Shown here piece by piece: positions 43,714-54,235 of a stretch of 64,000 bases of DNA. How positions within the stretch are numbered: position 1 is the stretch's first letter; each line of letters starts with the position of its first letter. This DNA comes from Heloderma charlesbogerti. Its lineage: Eukaryota; Chordata; Lepidosauria; Squamata; Helodermatidae. The translations under genes were made by a program, and so were the position numbers. Location: NCBI GenBank assembly GCA_026122225.1, contig JANEZZ010002199.1, positions 62,001-126,000 of the forward strand, read 5' to 3'. The notes beneath the pieces were generated by a model. The model saw only the letters and a program-made list of their open reading frames with translations, did not search any database and was not told the origin of the DNA.

Positions 43714-44029
43714 TGGAGGCTAGTCCAATTTGCCCCAAAGAGGAGAGTCAACTTCAGGCTGGGTCCAACTCGATTTTATTGTTTGCAAACAGTTCGACAA
43801 AGGAGCTCACGCTCAAAGCAGAGTCGACCCCCGGCAACCCCCGCGCTGCAGTTTTATCACTTAGCTTGCATTCCTCAGCCAGCGTGTTACTTTTGATTGG
43901 TTGCCAGAGGTTTGCTTAGCGACCTTATCTTAGGGTTACTGTCCGCTCATTCCAGGCATGCGCAGCTCTTACAATGCTACGTGGTGCTTAAGGCACATAC
44001 AATGGCTTTTAGGTTACATTTTTACTACA
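43714..44029 (-). repeat. ERV 2 5' LTR
   Basis: 316 bp. On the minus strand begins tgtagtaaaaatg and ends gactagcctcca. About 3% different from the partner by eye. Confidence 0.85.
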
Positions 44030-45039
44030 TTAGCAACAATTTTTAACAATATTTTCAACAGCTCCCAGACATTTGAACAGTTCCCAACCAGAGTTATTTC
44101 CAGTGCACAAAATGCATGGTGCAGGGGTGCAGAACCACATGCCCGGGGGCCAAATAAGGCCCACAGGCCAAATACAGCCCACCTGAAGTCCCAATACAGC
44201 CCCTGGGGTTTCCCAGAGAGCCCCACCCCCTTTCCCCCAGCCACCAGTTGTTTGGTGGTTTCCCAGCTTTTGTGAAGTCTCTCCGCCCATTCTAATAGGT
44301 GGAAACTTGAAATGCCTCTCCCAAGGCTTAGCTACTGGCAGTGAAAGCTTTAAATTGACATATGTTTGGCTTTTGGGGTATTTTGGCCCTGCCCTGTTTC
44401 ATTAGCATATGGAAGGAAAACAGAAGTTTTACCTCTCCTCATCTGCTGACTTGTGTGCGTTGGAAGCCCTGCTGAGTTTCTTCAGGGAAAAGAAGGGGAA
44501 AGAGAGAGAAGGAGGTGGGGTGGGGTAGGATTTGCTCTTCTGAGCAGCAAGTGTGAGATGGATGGAAAGAATCCTCCAAAGATCCGGGGAGTTGAGGGGC
44601 TCTTTTTCTCCCTCCTCTCAGGATTCAGTAATTCAGAGTAAGCTTGACAAGTTCTCAGTGCAAGATGGCCCCTCTTGGTTTTGGAGAGGCGATTTTGTGA
44701 GGGGAAGTAGGGCAGGGCAGGGCAGGGGAGTAGATGGGTCTTTGGCTATCACAGGTTCAGGCAAGAAAGACAGCCAGGGGAATGCTGGGCATTGTCTTAA
44801 GCAAAGACAAAGGTAACTGCAAGAGTCTCATAGGCATGTCGGCTTTTCCCCTGTCTCTCCTTTGAGGATGACGTTGCCTTTTTCCCTTTCAGATTCCAAT
44901 CTGACACAATATTGGTGGTTTCATGGCTTTAAGAGGTGCTAATGCTTATTAAAGTAAACTGCCAGGCTTAAATATTTCTTGATGGGTACCTTCCGTGGTT
45001 GTTTCCCTGAGGAAAGAGCTGACATTTGCAAGTTTTCAT
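44030..45039. other. Intergenic, with a family C repeat
   Basis: 44118-44410 is a family C copy. 44420-45029 shows nothing recognised. 45030-45039 is the left copy of the BovB target duplication. Confidence 0.6.
44118..44410 (+). repeat. Family C repeat
   Basis: 'gcaggggtgcagaaccac' start, 'gccaccagttgtttggtgg' and 'gctactggcagtgaaagc'. Confidence 0.65.
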
Positions 45040-48000
45040 TTGTTGTTGTTCAGTCGTTCAGTCGTGTCCGACTCTTCGTGACCCCATGGACCATAGCACG
45101 CCAGGCCTTCCTGTCCTGCGCTCTCTCCCGGAGCGTGCTCAACTTCATATTCATTGCATCCGTGATGCTATCTAGCCATCTCATCCTCTGCCGTCCCCTT
45201 CTCCTTTTGCCTTCAGTCTTTCCCAGCATCAGGGTCTTTTCCAGGGAGTTTTCTCTTCGCATTAGGTGGCCAAAATATTGGAGCTTCAGCTTCATTATCT
45301 GTCCTTCCAATGAGCACTCAGGGTTGATTTCCTTTAGGATGGACTGATTGGACCTCCTTGCAGTCCAGGGGACTCGTAAGAGTCTTCTCCAGCACCACAG
45401 TTCGAAAGCATCAATTCTTCGGCGCTCAGCCTTCCTTATAGTCCAGCTCTCACAGCCATACATTACTACTGGGAAAACCATAGCTTTGATTAGACGGACC
45501 TTTGTCGGCAAGGTGATGTCTCTGCTTCTTACTATGCTGTCTAGGTGTGCCATAGCTTTCCTCCCAAGGAGCAAGCGTCTTTTAATTTCATGGCTACAGT
45601 CACCGTCTGCGGTGATCTTGGAGCCCAAGAAAGTAAAATCTGTCACTGCTTCCATTTCTTCCCCTTCTATATGCCAGGAAGTGATGGGGCCAGATGCCAT
45701 GATCTTCGTTTTTTTAATGTTGAGTTTCAAGCCAGCTTTTGCACTCTCCTCTTTCACCCTCAACAAGAGGCTCTTGAGATCCTCTTCGCTTTCTGCCATT
45801 AGGGTGGTATCGTCTGCATATCGGAGGTTGTTGATAATTCTCCCGGCAATCTTAATTCCGACCTCTGATTCATCCAACCCGGCATTTCTCATGATGTACT
45901 CTGCATATAAGTTAAATAAGCAGGGTGACAATATGCAGCCTTGTCGTACTCCTTTCCCAATTTTGAACCAATCGGTTGTTCCATGTCTGGTTCTTACTGT
46001 TGCTTCTTGACCCTCCTACAGGTTTCTCAGGAGACAGGTAAGGTGGTCTGGTACTCCCATCACTTTAAGAATTTGCCACAGTTTGTTGTGATCCACACAA
46101 TCAAAGGCTTTAGCGTAGTCAATGAAGCAGAAATAGACGTTTTTCTGGAATTCTCTTGCTTTCTCCATGATGCAGCGAATGTTGGCGATTTGATCTCTAG
46201 TTCCTCTGCCTCTTCTAAACCCAGCTTGTACTTCCGGTAGTTCTCGGTTCGCATACTGCTGAAGCCTAGCTTGTAGGATTTTGAGCATCACCTTGCTGGC
46301 ATGTGAAATGAGCGCAATGGTGCGGTAGTTTGAACACTCTTTGGCGTTGCCCTTCTTTGGAATTGGAATGTAAACTGACCTTTTCCAGTCTTGTGGCCAC
46401 TGTTGAGTGTTCCAGATTTGTTGGCATATTGAATGCAGCACTTTAACAGCATCATCTTTTAGGATTTTAAATAGCTCGGCTGGAATACTGTCATCTCCGC
46501 TAGCTTTGTTGTTACTAATGCTTCCTAAGGCCCACTTGACTTCACTCTCGAGGATGTCCGGCTCAAGTTCAGTGACCGCACTATCATGGCTATCAGGGAC
46601 ATTCAGATCTTTCCTGTATAGTTCTTCTGTGTATTCTTGCCACCTCTTCTTAATCTCCTCTGCTTCTGTTAGGTCCCTGCCTTCTTTGTCCTTTATCATG
46701 CCCATCTTTGCACAAAACGTTCCCTTAAGATCTCCAATTTTCTTGAAGAGATCTCTAGTCTTTCCCATTCTGTTGTTTTCCTCGATTTCTTTGCATTGTT
46801 CATTTAAGAAGGCCTTCTTGTCTCTCCTTGCTATTCTCTGAAACTCTGCATTCAGTTGGGTATATCTTCCCCTTTCTCCCTTGCTTTTCGCTTCCCTTCT
46901 TTCGTGAGCTACTTGTAAAGCCTCATTAGACAGCCACTTGGCTTTCTTGCATTTCTTTTTCTTTGGGACGGATTTCGTTGCTGCCTCCTGAACAATGTTA
47001 CGGACCTCCGTCCATAGTTCCTCAGGCTCTCTGTCTATCAGGTCTAATCCCTGAAATCTATTCCTCACCTCCACTTTATATTCATCAGGGATATGATTTA
47101 GGTCATACCTGAACGGTTTAGTGGTTTTCCCGACGTTCTTCAATTTAAGCCGAAATTTTGCAAGAAGCAGCTCATGATCTGAGCCACAGTCAGCTCCAGG
47201 TCTTGTTTTTACTGACTGTATGGAGCTTCTCCATCTTTGGCTGCAAAGGACATAATCGATCTGATTTCGATATTGACCATCTGGTGATGTCCATGTGTAG
47301 AGTCGCCTCTTGTGCTGTTGGAAAAGAGTGTTTGCTATGATCAGCGTGTTCTCTTGGCAAAACTCTATTAGCCTTTGTCCTGCTTCATTTTGTACACCAA
47401 GGCCATGCTTGCCTGTTATCCCGGTGATTTCTTGACTTCCTACTTTAGCATTCCAATCCCCTATGATGAAGAGGACATCTTTTTTTGGTGTTAGTTCTAG
47501 AAGGTGTTGTAGGTCTTCATAGAACCGATCAACCTCAGCTTCTTCGGCCTCAGTGGTTGGGGCATAGACTTGAATTACTGTGATGTTGAATGGTTTGCCT
47601 TGGATTCGTACTGAGATCATTCTATCATTTTTAAGATTGTACCCCAGTACTGCTTTTCCCACCCTTTTGTTGACTATGAGTGCTACTCCATTTCTTCTAA
47701 GGGATTCTTGCCCACAATAGTAGATATGATGGTCACCTGAATTAAATTCGCCCATGCCTGTCCATTTTAGTTCGCTGATTCCCAAGATGTCGATGTTCAA
47801 TCTTGCCATCTCATGTTTGACCACCTCCAGCTTACCTTGATTCATTGATCTGACATTCCAGGTTCCTAAACAATATTGTTCTTTACAGCATCGGATTTTC
47901 TTTTCACCACCAGACACATCCACAGCTGAGTGTCCTTTCGGGTTTGGCCCAGCCGCTTCACTCTTTCTGGCGCTACTTGGAAATACCCTCTGCTCTTCCC

Positions 48001-48258
48001 CAGTAGCATATTGGACACCTTCCGACCTGAGGGGCTCATCTTCCGGCGTCATATCTTTTAGCCTTGTGATACATTCCATGGGGTTTTCTTGGCAAGAATA
48101 CTGGAGTGGGTTGCCATTTCCTTCTCCAGTGGACCACATTTTGTCAGAACTCTCTGCCATGACCTGTCCGTCTTGGGTGGCCCTGCACGGCATAGCTTAT
48201 GGCTTCACTGAGTTACGCAAGCCCCTTCGCCACAACAAGGCAGTGATCCATGAAGGGG
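45040..48258 (-). mobile_element. Full-length RTE-BovB LINE
   Basis: 3219 bp on the minus strand, bounded by perfect 10-bp duplications aagttttcat (45030-45039 and 48259-48268). The length is that of a complete BovB. The 3' end is the BovB motif (cgacacgactgaacgac type) followed by caacaacaa. BovB spreads by target-primed reverse transcription and is well known for horizontal transfer among squamates and ruminants. Here both ends, the target duplication and nearly the whole ORF survive, so the copy is young. Confidence 0.95.
45050..48193 (-). pseudogene. BovB endonuclease-reverse transcriptase ORF, one stop codon
   Basis: 1048 codons in one frame with a single TAG at 46016-46018. The N-terminal half is an APE-type endonuclease (LGTWNVRSMN, ELKWTGMGEF, FIIGDWNAKVG, GSDHELL). 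The C-terminal half is the reverse transcriptase (GFRRGRGTRDQ, FCFIDYAKAFDCVDH, QGCILSPCLF, catalytic NLRYADDTTLMAES), then a tail with TWTARRSNQSILKE. The stop falls between the FIDYAKAFD and YADD blocks and separates a 725-residue N-terminal part from the catalytic aspartates, so the element as read cannot make an active polymerase in one piece. Confidence 0.93.
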
Positions 48259-48268
48259 AAGTTTTCAT

Positions 48269-49816
48269 ACAGAGGGATAAAGAAACACATCGGGCTGGCA
48301 AGAGAGGTGTTTCCAAGTCTAACCTATCTCACAAGGTTGTTTTGAGGACAAAATAGAAAGGAGGAGGGTCATCTACACCTCTTTGGGCTCCTTGGAGGAA
48401 AGGCAGGATAGAAATGGAAGGAAGGAATGAATGAATGAATGAATGAATGAATGAATGGTATGAAAGTTTGCTGTCATGTGTGGACTGAACTGTCCCATGG
48501 AGCTGTTATTCGGTCCTTCTCCAAGACTAAAATACAGTCCCCTTTTGCAGAGACAGCCCATTTCTTTTCAAAACAACAGAATTTGTGGGTTGCTTTGTAA
48601 CATCTCTTCCTGTTGGGGAAGACATTTTAATATCTTCATGGTGGCTGTCATCTAGGAATGGGTGAACCCCCCGACATCCAGACTGGAGAGGGGGTGTCTG
48701 CTGTGGGGAACTCCGCAGGGACCCAAGTGGCCCAGATTTCCCCACAGAGCCCTGGCACATCTGCTGGATTTTGTGGGGTGGCTCTCCAACGTTATAAAAG
48801 GCACAATAGGCTAATGGTGGCTGCCATTCGCCTGTAGTGGGAAAATTACAGCTATGATGGGCATATTTTACACCATTTGCCGCCATAAAGCACTTACTGT
48901 ACTTCTACGTAAGTTGCAGCCATAAACAGCCACCATTTATGCAGAAGTACACGCTCTGCAGCCGCAAATGGCGTAAAATGCAAAATTGAGACCATAATTT
49001 TCCATATTAAAAATAGTTTTCCATATTATATGACCATAATAATGGCAGCCATCATTAGCCTATCATGCCTTTTATAAGGCTGGAGAGCTGCCCCACAGGA
49101 AATCCAAAAGACCTGGAGATGAGTGGAGCAGTCCACTGAGGACGCCGCTGGAGTCCACAGCGGATTTCTCCACCATCTCTACTGCTATCCATGTCTCCAT
49201 GTCATGGATTTTACACACTTGGCACTTCACCAAACAGGTAAAATCTATCATTCATCTTCTTCTAATCGCACCGCCAATATCACCACAACTGGGTGGAATG
49301 TAAAGGGGGAAAGAACTCCACTAGCCACAGGGCTTCATCCAAGAAGCGTTTCCCACTAAGGATGGTCAGCGACTGTTTCTACGGTACCTTGCCTAAAATA
49401 TGATCAATAACTTGGTTAGCATGATTGATTTCTTATACTGCCTTTTTATCTAATTCTTTTACTCGTAAGTAGTTCTTTCTTGCTGTAAAGAAGAATGAGA
49501 TAGAAGGGTTTTTTTAAAGATAGACATACAAAAACCAAGAGATACACGAGTAAGGGTAGTGAAAAGAGGAGGAAATGCTACCATATGTTGTATGGTCCAA
49601 ATGGGTACGTGGGGGGGGGGGAATCACATCCTAACACAAAACTAACATTGCACCAGCTGAGCAGTGACATTTATTTACAGAACCCTGAACTCACCATGTG
49701 CTCCAAGGCAAATATATCCTCAATATACACAACAGTAGAACTGTCTACTTGGATTACTTTTAAGTGAACAATTTAGAAATACTTATAAGTTCTAGGGAAA
49801 CACATTTCCCCACTAA
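48269..49816. other. Intergenic
   Basis: 48318-48456 is a SINE 3' half ending in an aatg microsatellite. 48470-49800 contains 'gtaaaat' rich sequence with nothing I recognise. Confidence 0.5.
48318..48456 (+). mobile_element. tRNA-derived SINE, 3' part, with (AATG)n
   Basis: 'aacctatctcacaaggttg' to 'ggcaggatagaaatgg', then aatg units at 48425-48456, like the SINE at 49841. Confidence 0.8.
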
Positions 49817-50207
49817 GAGTGCAATCCTATGTATATTTAGTGTGGTGTACACTAGTGTGGTGTAGTGGCGAGAGTGTTGGTCTGGGAGTCGGGAGATCCG
49901 GATTCTAGTCCCCACTCAGCCATGGAAGCTCACTGGGTGACTTTGGGCCAGTCACAGACTCTCAGCTCAACCCACCTCACAGGGTTGTTGTTGTGAGGAT
50001 AAAATGGAGAGGAGGAGGAGGGTTATGTACGCCGCCTTGAGTTCCTTGGAGGAAAAAAAGGCGGGATATAAATGAAATGAATGAATGAATATTTAGACTG
50101 GAAAAAAAGTCCTACAATTCCCAGCATGCCCTAGGAAGCATGGCTGGCTTGGGCATGCTGGGAGTTGTAGGACATGTTTCTGTCTAAATACACATAGGAT
50201 TGTGCCC
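49817..50207. repeat. Harbinger-like MITE, copy 3, split by a SINE
   Basis: Between TAA duplications (49814-49816, 50208-50210). Ends gagtgcaatcctatg / cataggattgtgccc. Without the SINE it is about 140 bp and palindromic like copies 1 and 2. Confidence 0.85.
49841..50091 (+). mobile_element. tRNA-derived SINE (Sauria-type)
   Basis: tRNA-like head (gtgtggtgtagtggc, 'gattctagtcccc'), body 'tgactttgggccagtcacag' and 3' part 'gccgccttgagttccttgga', tail of aatga units. 'atatttag' occurs on both sides (49833-49840 and about 50088-50095), fitting a target duplication inside MITE copy 3. Confidence 0.88.
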
Positions 50208-50692
50208 TAAATTAGCAGTTTCTCAGTTACCTACAAGTTTAGTGTAGGTTGCTTCCTGGGGGTGACAGCAAAGCTATCATGAGTTCATTATTTGGGTTCT
50301 GGATAATCCGAGTTCTCATTGTGAGTCTTACATGCAGTTCTCAAATAAAGAGATATCAGAATGAATTATTGTTCTGGCCTTTTTATCTTTGAGCAAGTGA
50401 TGATGGGAATGCAAAACCTAGACAACAGTCCAATTTTATTTGCGTAGGTGATTGTGCAATTCGCCAAATGTATGAAAAGACCACTGTCTTTTGAGGATGC
50501 AGGAAACTGGTGAAATGCTGATCTGCTAGTGGATGCTGGGGCAAGTTGTCATCCATAGCACAGCAGTTCCCACGGTCTTTCCTTTGGGGAAACAGGTCCA
50601 AAACAAAGAAACAAGAGGCAGAACTACATTCTAGATAGAAGGGGGGGGAGTATTGCTGAGCTCCTGTCACCCCACCCCCCATCATTTCTAAC
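50208..50692. other. Intergenic
   Basis: No gene or repeat recognised. Confidence 0.5.
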
Positions 50693-50814
50693 AGAGAGCC
50701 AGTGTGGTGTAGTGCTTAGAGTGTTGAGCTGGGAGATCCAGGTTCTAGTCCCACTCAGCCATAGAAACTCACTGGGTGACTTTGGGCCAATCACAGACTC
50801 TCAGCCCAACCTAC
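50693..50814 (+). mobile_element. SINE 5' half, split by ERV 1
   Basis: Starts agagagccagtgtggtgtag and stops at 'cccaacctac' where the ERV begins. It continues at 55855. Confidence 0.9.
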
Positions 50815-51096
50815 TGTTAGAAAAAGGGGAAGCCAGTCACATAAGCATAATCAGAAATAACATGTTGACACAGTCATGCTCTAATGAGTCAGCTAACGGC
50901 TCACTCAGTTGACATGTCTTTTGGCTAACAGAAAATTGTAAAGGGGAGGGGGTATAAAAGATTTGTGCATGCTTAGCTCGGGGTCCAGACTGCTCTGTAC
51001 CCGTTTTGCAAAACGATCAATAAAATAGTGTTGGATCCACTGCTGCCTGCCTGGCATCCTTTCTTTCAACCAGAAGCAAGAACTTTTTATCTAACA
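50815..51096 (+). repeat. ERV 1 5' LTR
   Basis: tgttag...ctaaca ends. TATA box tataaaag at 50953-50960 and polyadenylation signal aataaa at 51019-51024 give a U3-R-U5 order. Confidence 0.93.
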
Positions 51097-51099
51097 ATT

Positions 51100-51117
51100 T
51101 GGTGCCGTGACTCGGAT
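51100..51117 (+). promoter_or_regulatory. ERV 1 primer binding site (tRNA-His)
   Basis: tggtgccgtgactcggat, complementary over 18 nt to the 3' end of vertebrate tRNA-His, three bases after the LTR. This is the primer class used by HERV-H-like gammaretroviruses. Confidence 0.9.
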
Positions 51118-51518
51118 CCTGCTTCGGGGCGCGTCCCCTTTGTGCTGAACCGAAGGGCTGCGGAGGAGAAGTGGCCACAGGCAGTTGTTTTACACTGCCT
51201 TCTCCTCACGTCGGCGGCAGCGAAGGTGCTTGGGGACCAACGCCAGAGGAAGAGGGAGACGTGATCACTCCTTTTAGGCACTGGCAGTGGATCAATAAGC
51301 AGCTGGACGCAGCTGCCGGCGGGACAGAAGAGGCCTTTGGGGAAAGTGAAACAGCTTACATTAGGGGATAAACGCGGGACGGTGGTACGTTTGTGATTGT
51401 GTGAGACGCCTACAGGTGAAGCGAGTGAGGAGCCCCGAACTGCATTTCCCTACCCCAGCGACGGGCTGGGTCAGAGGAGGGCGAAGCGCGAGAATTGTTG
51501 ATTGAAATCCCCACTGTC

Positions 51519-52515
51519 ATGGGCAGGTCCCAATCCAGGCCTACAGGAGAGTCCCATATGCCCTTGGAGTGTTGTTTGCGCAACTGGTCACATTCTAAGC
51601 AAGATTATGGAACTAAGATGACAAAGGATCGCCTTGTCCTTCTTTGTGCCCGGGAATGGCCAGTAGTAGAACCCAAATGGCCAGCCGAGGGGTCTTTTGA
51701 CCCAACCCTGGTATCTGCTGTGCATATAATAGTAACACAGAGGGGAAGTTGAGACCAGTTCCCCTATATCGATTCATGGGCGACCTGCGTACCCCTTGGA
51801 GGCAAGCCCGCTCCTTGGGTTGTCAAATGCATGTCTCTGGCCCCTCCCGTGATGGTCAATAAGAAACCAACCATCCTTGCGGGGGCATGGGCCAGGTTTA
51901 GAGAGGAACATCCCCAGGCAACTGAGGATGAGACGGCAGCGGCTCTGCCCACAGGACGGCCCGATTGGGGGGTAGCCATGGCAGCACAGAGACAGCTACA
52001 TGCTGAGTATTTTTGGTTCGTTTTAGCAGGCATGAAGCAAGCCGCGCGGAGGGCCCCCAATTTGCAAAAAGTCCTGACTTTAAAACAAGACAAAAACGAA
52101 CCTCCTGCCATGTTCCTCCAAAGGCTAAGGGAAGCCTTCGCCAAGTATTGACTTGAAGGACCCAAATAATTTAAGGATTCTCACGACTCAGTTCGTGGGA
52201 AATAGTTGCCAAGACATCAGAAAGAAGTTGCAGAAAGTTGAGAGAGGATTGGTGGCTGACCTAAGTGTTTTAGTAGAGGTAGCTCAGCAAGTTTATAAAA
52301 GACAAGAGGCAAGCAAAGCTCCTCGCTGCAGTTCTCAGACCCGACAAAGGAGGAGCTAAGAAGAGAGGAAAAGGAGGGAGGGAGGGGTCCTCCCTGAGAA
52401 GAGACCAGCGTGCCTTCTGTAAGAAAATTGGGCACTGGAAGCGTGACTGTGAAGCCTTGAAGCAAAAAGAGAGAGAGGAGGGTGGGGCGGGGGCAGAAAG
52501 GATTTTGCATGAACA
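51519..52515 (+). pseudogene. ERV 1 gag remnant
   Basis: The matrix starts at 51519 with MGRSQS, which has the Gly2 expected for myristoylation. A TGA at 51750-51752 interrupts the frame. Capsid follows (GMKQAARRAPNLQ, FLQRLREAF) to a stop at 52151. Capsid end and nucleocapsid then continue in other frames (52153-52359, then about 52390-52460). The zinc knuckle reads FCKKIGHWKRDC, in which the first of the three cysteines is arginine. Gag is therefore broken by at least one stop and two frameshifts. Confidence 0.85.
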
Positions 52516-52569
52516 AGAAAGAGACTAGGACAGACCGGGGCCTGGCCCCCTCTTAGCCGTCTCTGAGGC

Positions 52570-53040
52570 AAGACGGGACCCCATAGTCAAAATTAAAGTT
52601 GAGCGCTGCTCCTACAATGCCCTTGTAGATACAGGGGCCGCCCTGTCCATCCTCCCCCCTTAGCCAACCACCAACGGGAAATGGGGGATCTACCACCATA
52701 ATGGGAGTCGAGGGAAGGGCAACCCGAGTGCCCCTTTCTCGTCCCTTGCTCACCAAGGTTGGGAAAACACACCTAGAACATGCATTTGTCTGTACCCCCT
52801 CCTGTCTGGTGGTATTGTTAAGAAGGGACTTATTGACTAAGCTCCAAATTGAGATTGCTTTCACTTCTGATGGAAGGATAAAAGTACGGCTCCCCAAGCA
52901 ACAGAGCAGTAACTATCAAATGGCCCTTTCAAAGGTCGCAGAGGAGCCCGCCCCAGAGGCAGACGAGGACTGGTGCTTAATAGAAAACAGAGTCAATCCC
53001 CTAGTTTGGGCCGGGGTCGGAAGGGCCTCTCGTGCCAAGT
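52570..53040 (+). pseudogene. ERV 1 protease and start of pol
   Basis: Retroviral aspartic protease with the active-site motif LVDTGAALSIL (about 52622-52655), a stop just after, then the remainder in another frame to LLRRDLLTKL. It reaches the start of reverse transcriptase (NPLVWAG) and is cut off at about 53040 where host SNX17 sequence begins. Confidence 0.82.
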
Positions 53041-53733
53041 CGGCAACACCGTCAGCTGAAGTCCCAACAAGATAAGGTCTCCAAGAAGGAGTTCATCCGC
53101 TTGGCACAGACCCTCAAGTATTACAGCTATCTCAAATTTGACCCCTGCATCACAGACTTCCCCGAAAAGGGCTGCCACGTCATTGTGGGGGCTGGGAATA
53201 GTGAGCTGAACTTCCAGGTCAAGCTGCCCAATGACCCGATCAAGGAGGGGAGTTTCAAGGTGACCCGGATGCGCTGCTGACGGGTCACTTCCTCGGTCCC
53301 CGTGCACAATGGGACATCAAGCCCTACCGCTGGCAAGTCAGAGGTGAAGCTAGAACTTGCCTTTAAGTACCTGATGAATAAAGACCACCTACAGTGGGTC
53401 ACAATCACCAGCCCGCAGGCCATAATGCTGAGCATCTGCCTGCAGTCTATAGTAGATGAACTGATGATGAAGAAATCAGGAGGCAGCATCCGCAAGATGT
53501 TCCGCAGGCGAGTCAATGGAGCCCTGCAGCAGCCAGGCAGCCAGCAAGCAGTAAAGGCTCCCCCTCTTTTAGATTCTCCTGATGCAAGCAGGGAGTCTAT
53601 TGCAAAGGTCTCGAGCAAACTGGGCTCTGTCAGTCTGCGTGCCATCAGCCATTCCAGCTCTTCTGCTGACATTGGGGCCAACGACTTCCATGGCAACTAC
53701 GCCTTTGAGGGCATTGGTGATGAAGACCTCTAG
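53041..53733 (+). pseudogene. SNX17: SNX17 C-terminal half captured inside ERV 1
   Basis: About 231 codons, intronless and in the sense of the provirus, matching the C-terminal half of sorting nexin 17: the third FERM-like subdomain (SKKEFIRLAQTL, DFPEKG, GSFKVTRMRC, LQWVTITSPQAIM, GGSIRKM) and the native end NYAFEGIGDEDL with its stop. SNX17 is an endosomal adaptor that recycles receptors such as LRP1 and integrins. The N-terminal PX domain is absent. One in-frame TGA (53278-53280) sits where SNX17 has Trp. The frame differs from the protease frame upstream, so no simple fusion is open. No poly(A) and no flanking duplication are seen, arguing for retroviral transduction over LINE-made retrocopy. 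The parent gene is not in this window. Confidence 0.92.
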
Positions 53734-53759
53734 GGGCCCTGCCCTGACGCAACTCTGTG

Positions 53760-54125
53760 GGATATAAAATCTCCTCCTGGGTGGATCTCCATGTGTCTCA
53801 ACCCCAGCCAGCTGCCCACCCTCTTGTCTACATAGATGGGGAGACGGCACGACCGCAGTATGAAGCACTGCAAAAAGATAAATTAGATAAATGGAAATGG
53901 ACTAAAGAGATAAATAAGTCTTTCCTCAGTCTCAAAGCTGCCCTTGTGTCGCCACCTGCCCTAGCCATACCAAATCCCAGTCGACCATTTAGACTCTATG
54001 TGCATAAAAATAAAGGCGTAGCCTCGAGAGTACTTTGCCAGTGAAAGAGCCCCTCCTAGAGGCCGGTGGGATATTACTCCAAGGTCCTTGATGTCGTGGC
54101 AAGAGGCTGGCCGAGTTGCTTAAGG
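53760..54125 (+). pseudogene. ERV 1 reverse transcriptase end and RNase H start
   Basis: The frame 53757-54044 resembles the gammaretroviral reverse transcriptase connection (LKAALVSPPALAIPNP, PFRLYVHKNKGVAS). A second piece follows after a stop (DVVARGWPSCLRA). The fingers and palm with the catalytic YxDD are missing, replaced by SNX17. Most of RNase H is also deleted before integrase. Confidence 0.75.
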
Positions 54126-54235
54126 GCAAATGAGGCCACAAAGAGGGCAGCCAAAAAAGGAATCCAAGAAACATTTCTCGTCTTACCCAGAAGAGAGGAG
54201 CCCCCCCCCCCACATACTCCCCTTCCGAGTTACAG

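Larger units (their letters stand above)
42919..44029 (-). mobile_element. ERV 2: two LTRs around an integrase remnant
   Basis: Two 315-bp direct repeats bounded by TG...CA on the minus strand flank a 480-bp interior. The interior starts inside integrase coding sequence right after the 5' LTR and ends in a polypurine tract just before the 3' LTR. The primer site, gag, pro and most of pol are missing, as is env. No matching target duplication was found. Confidence 0.85.

Noticed and set aside
53041..53733. SNX17 segment as an ordinary LINE-made processed pseudogene
   Set aside because: No poly(A) after the native stop, no target duplication at its edges, and it replaces pol sequence in the sense of the provirus. 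Not fully excluded.
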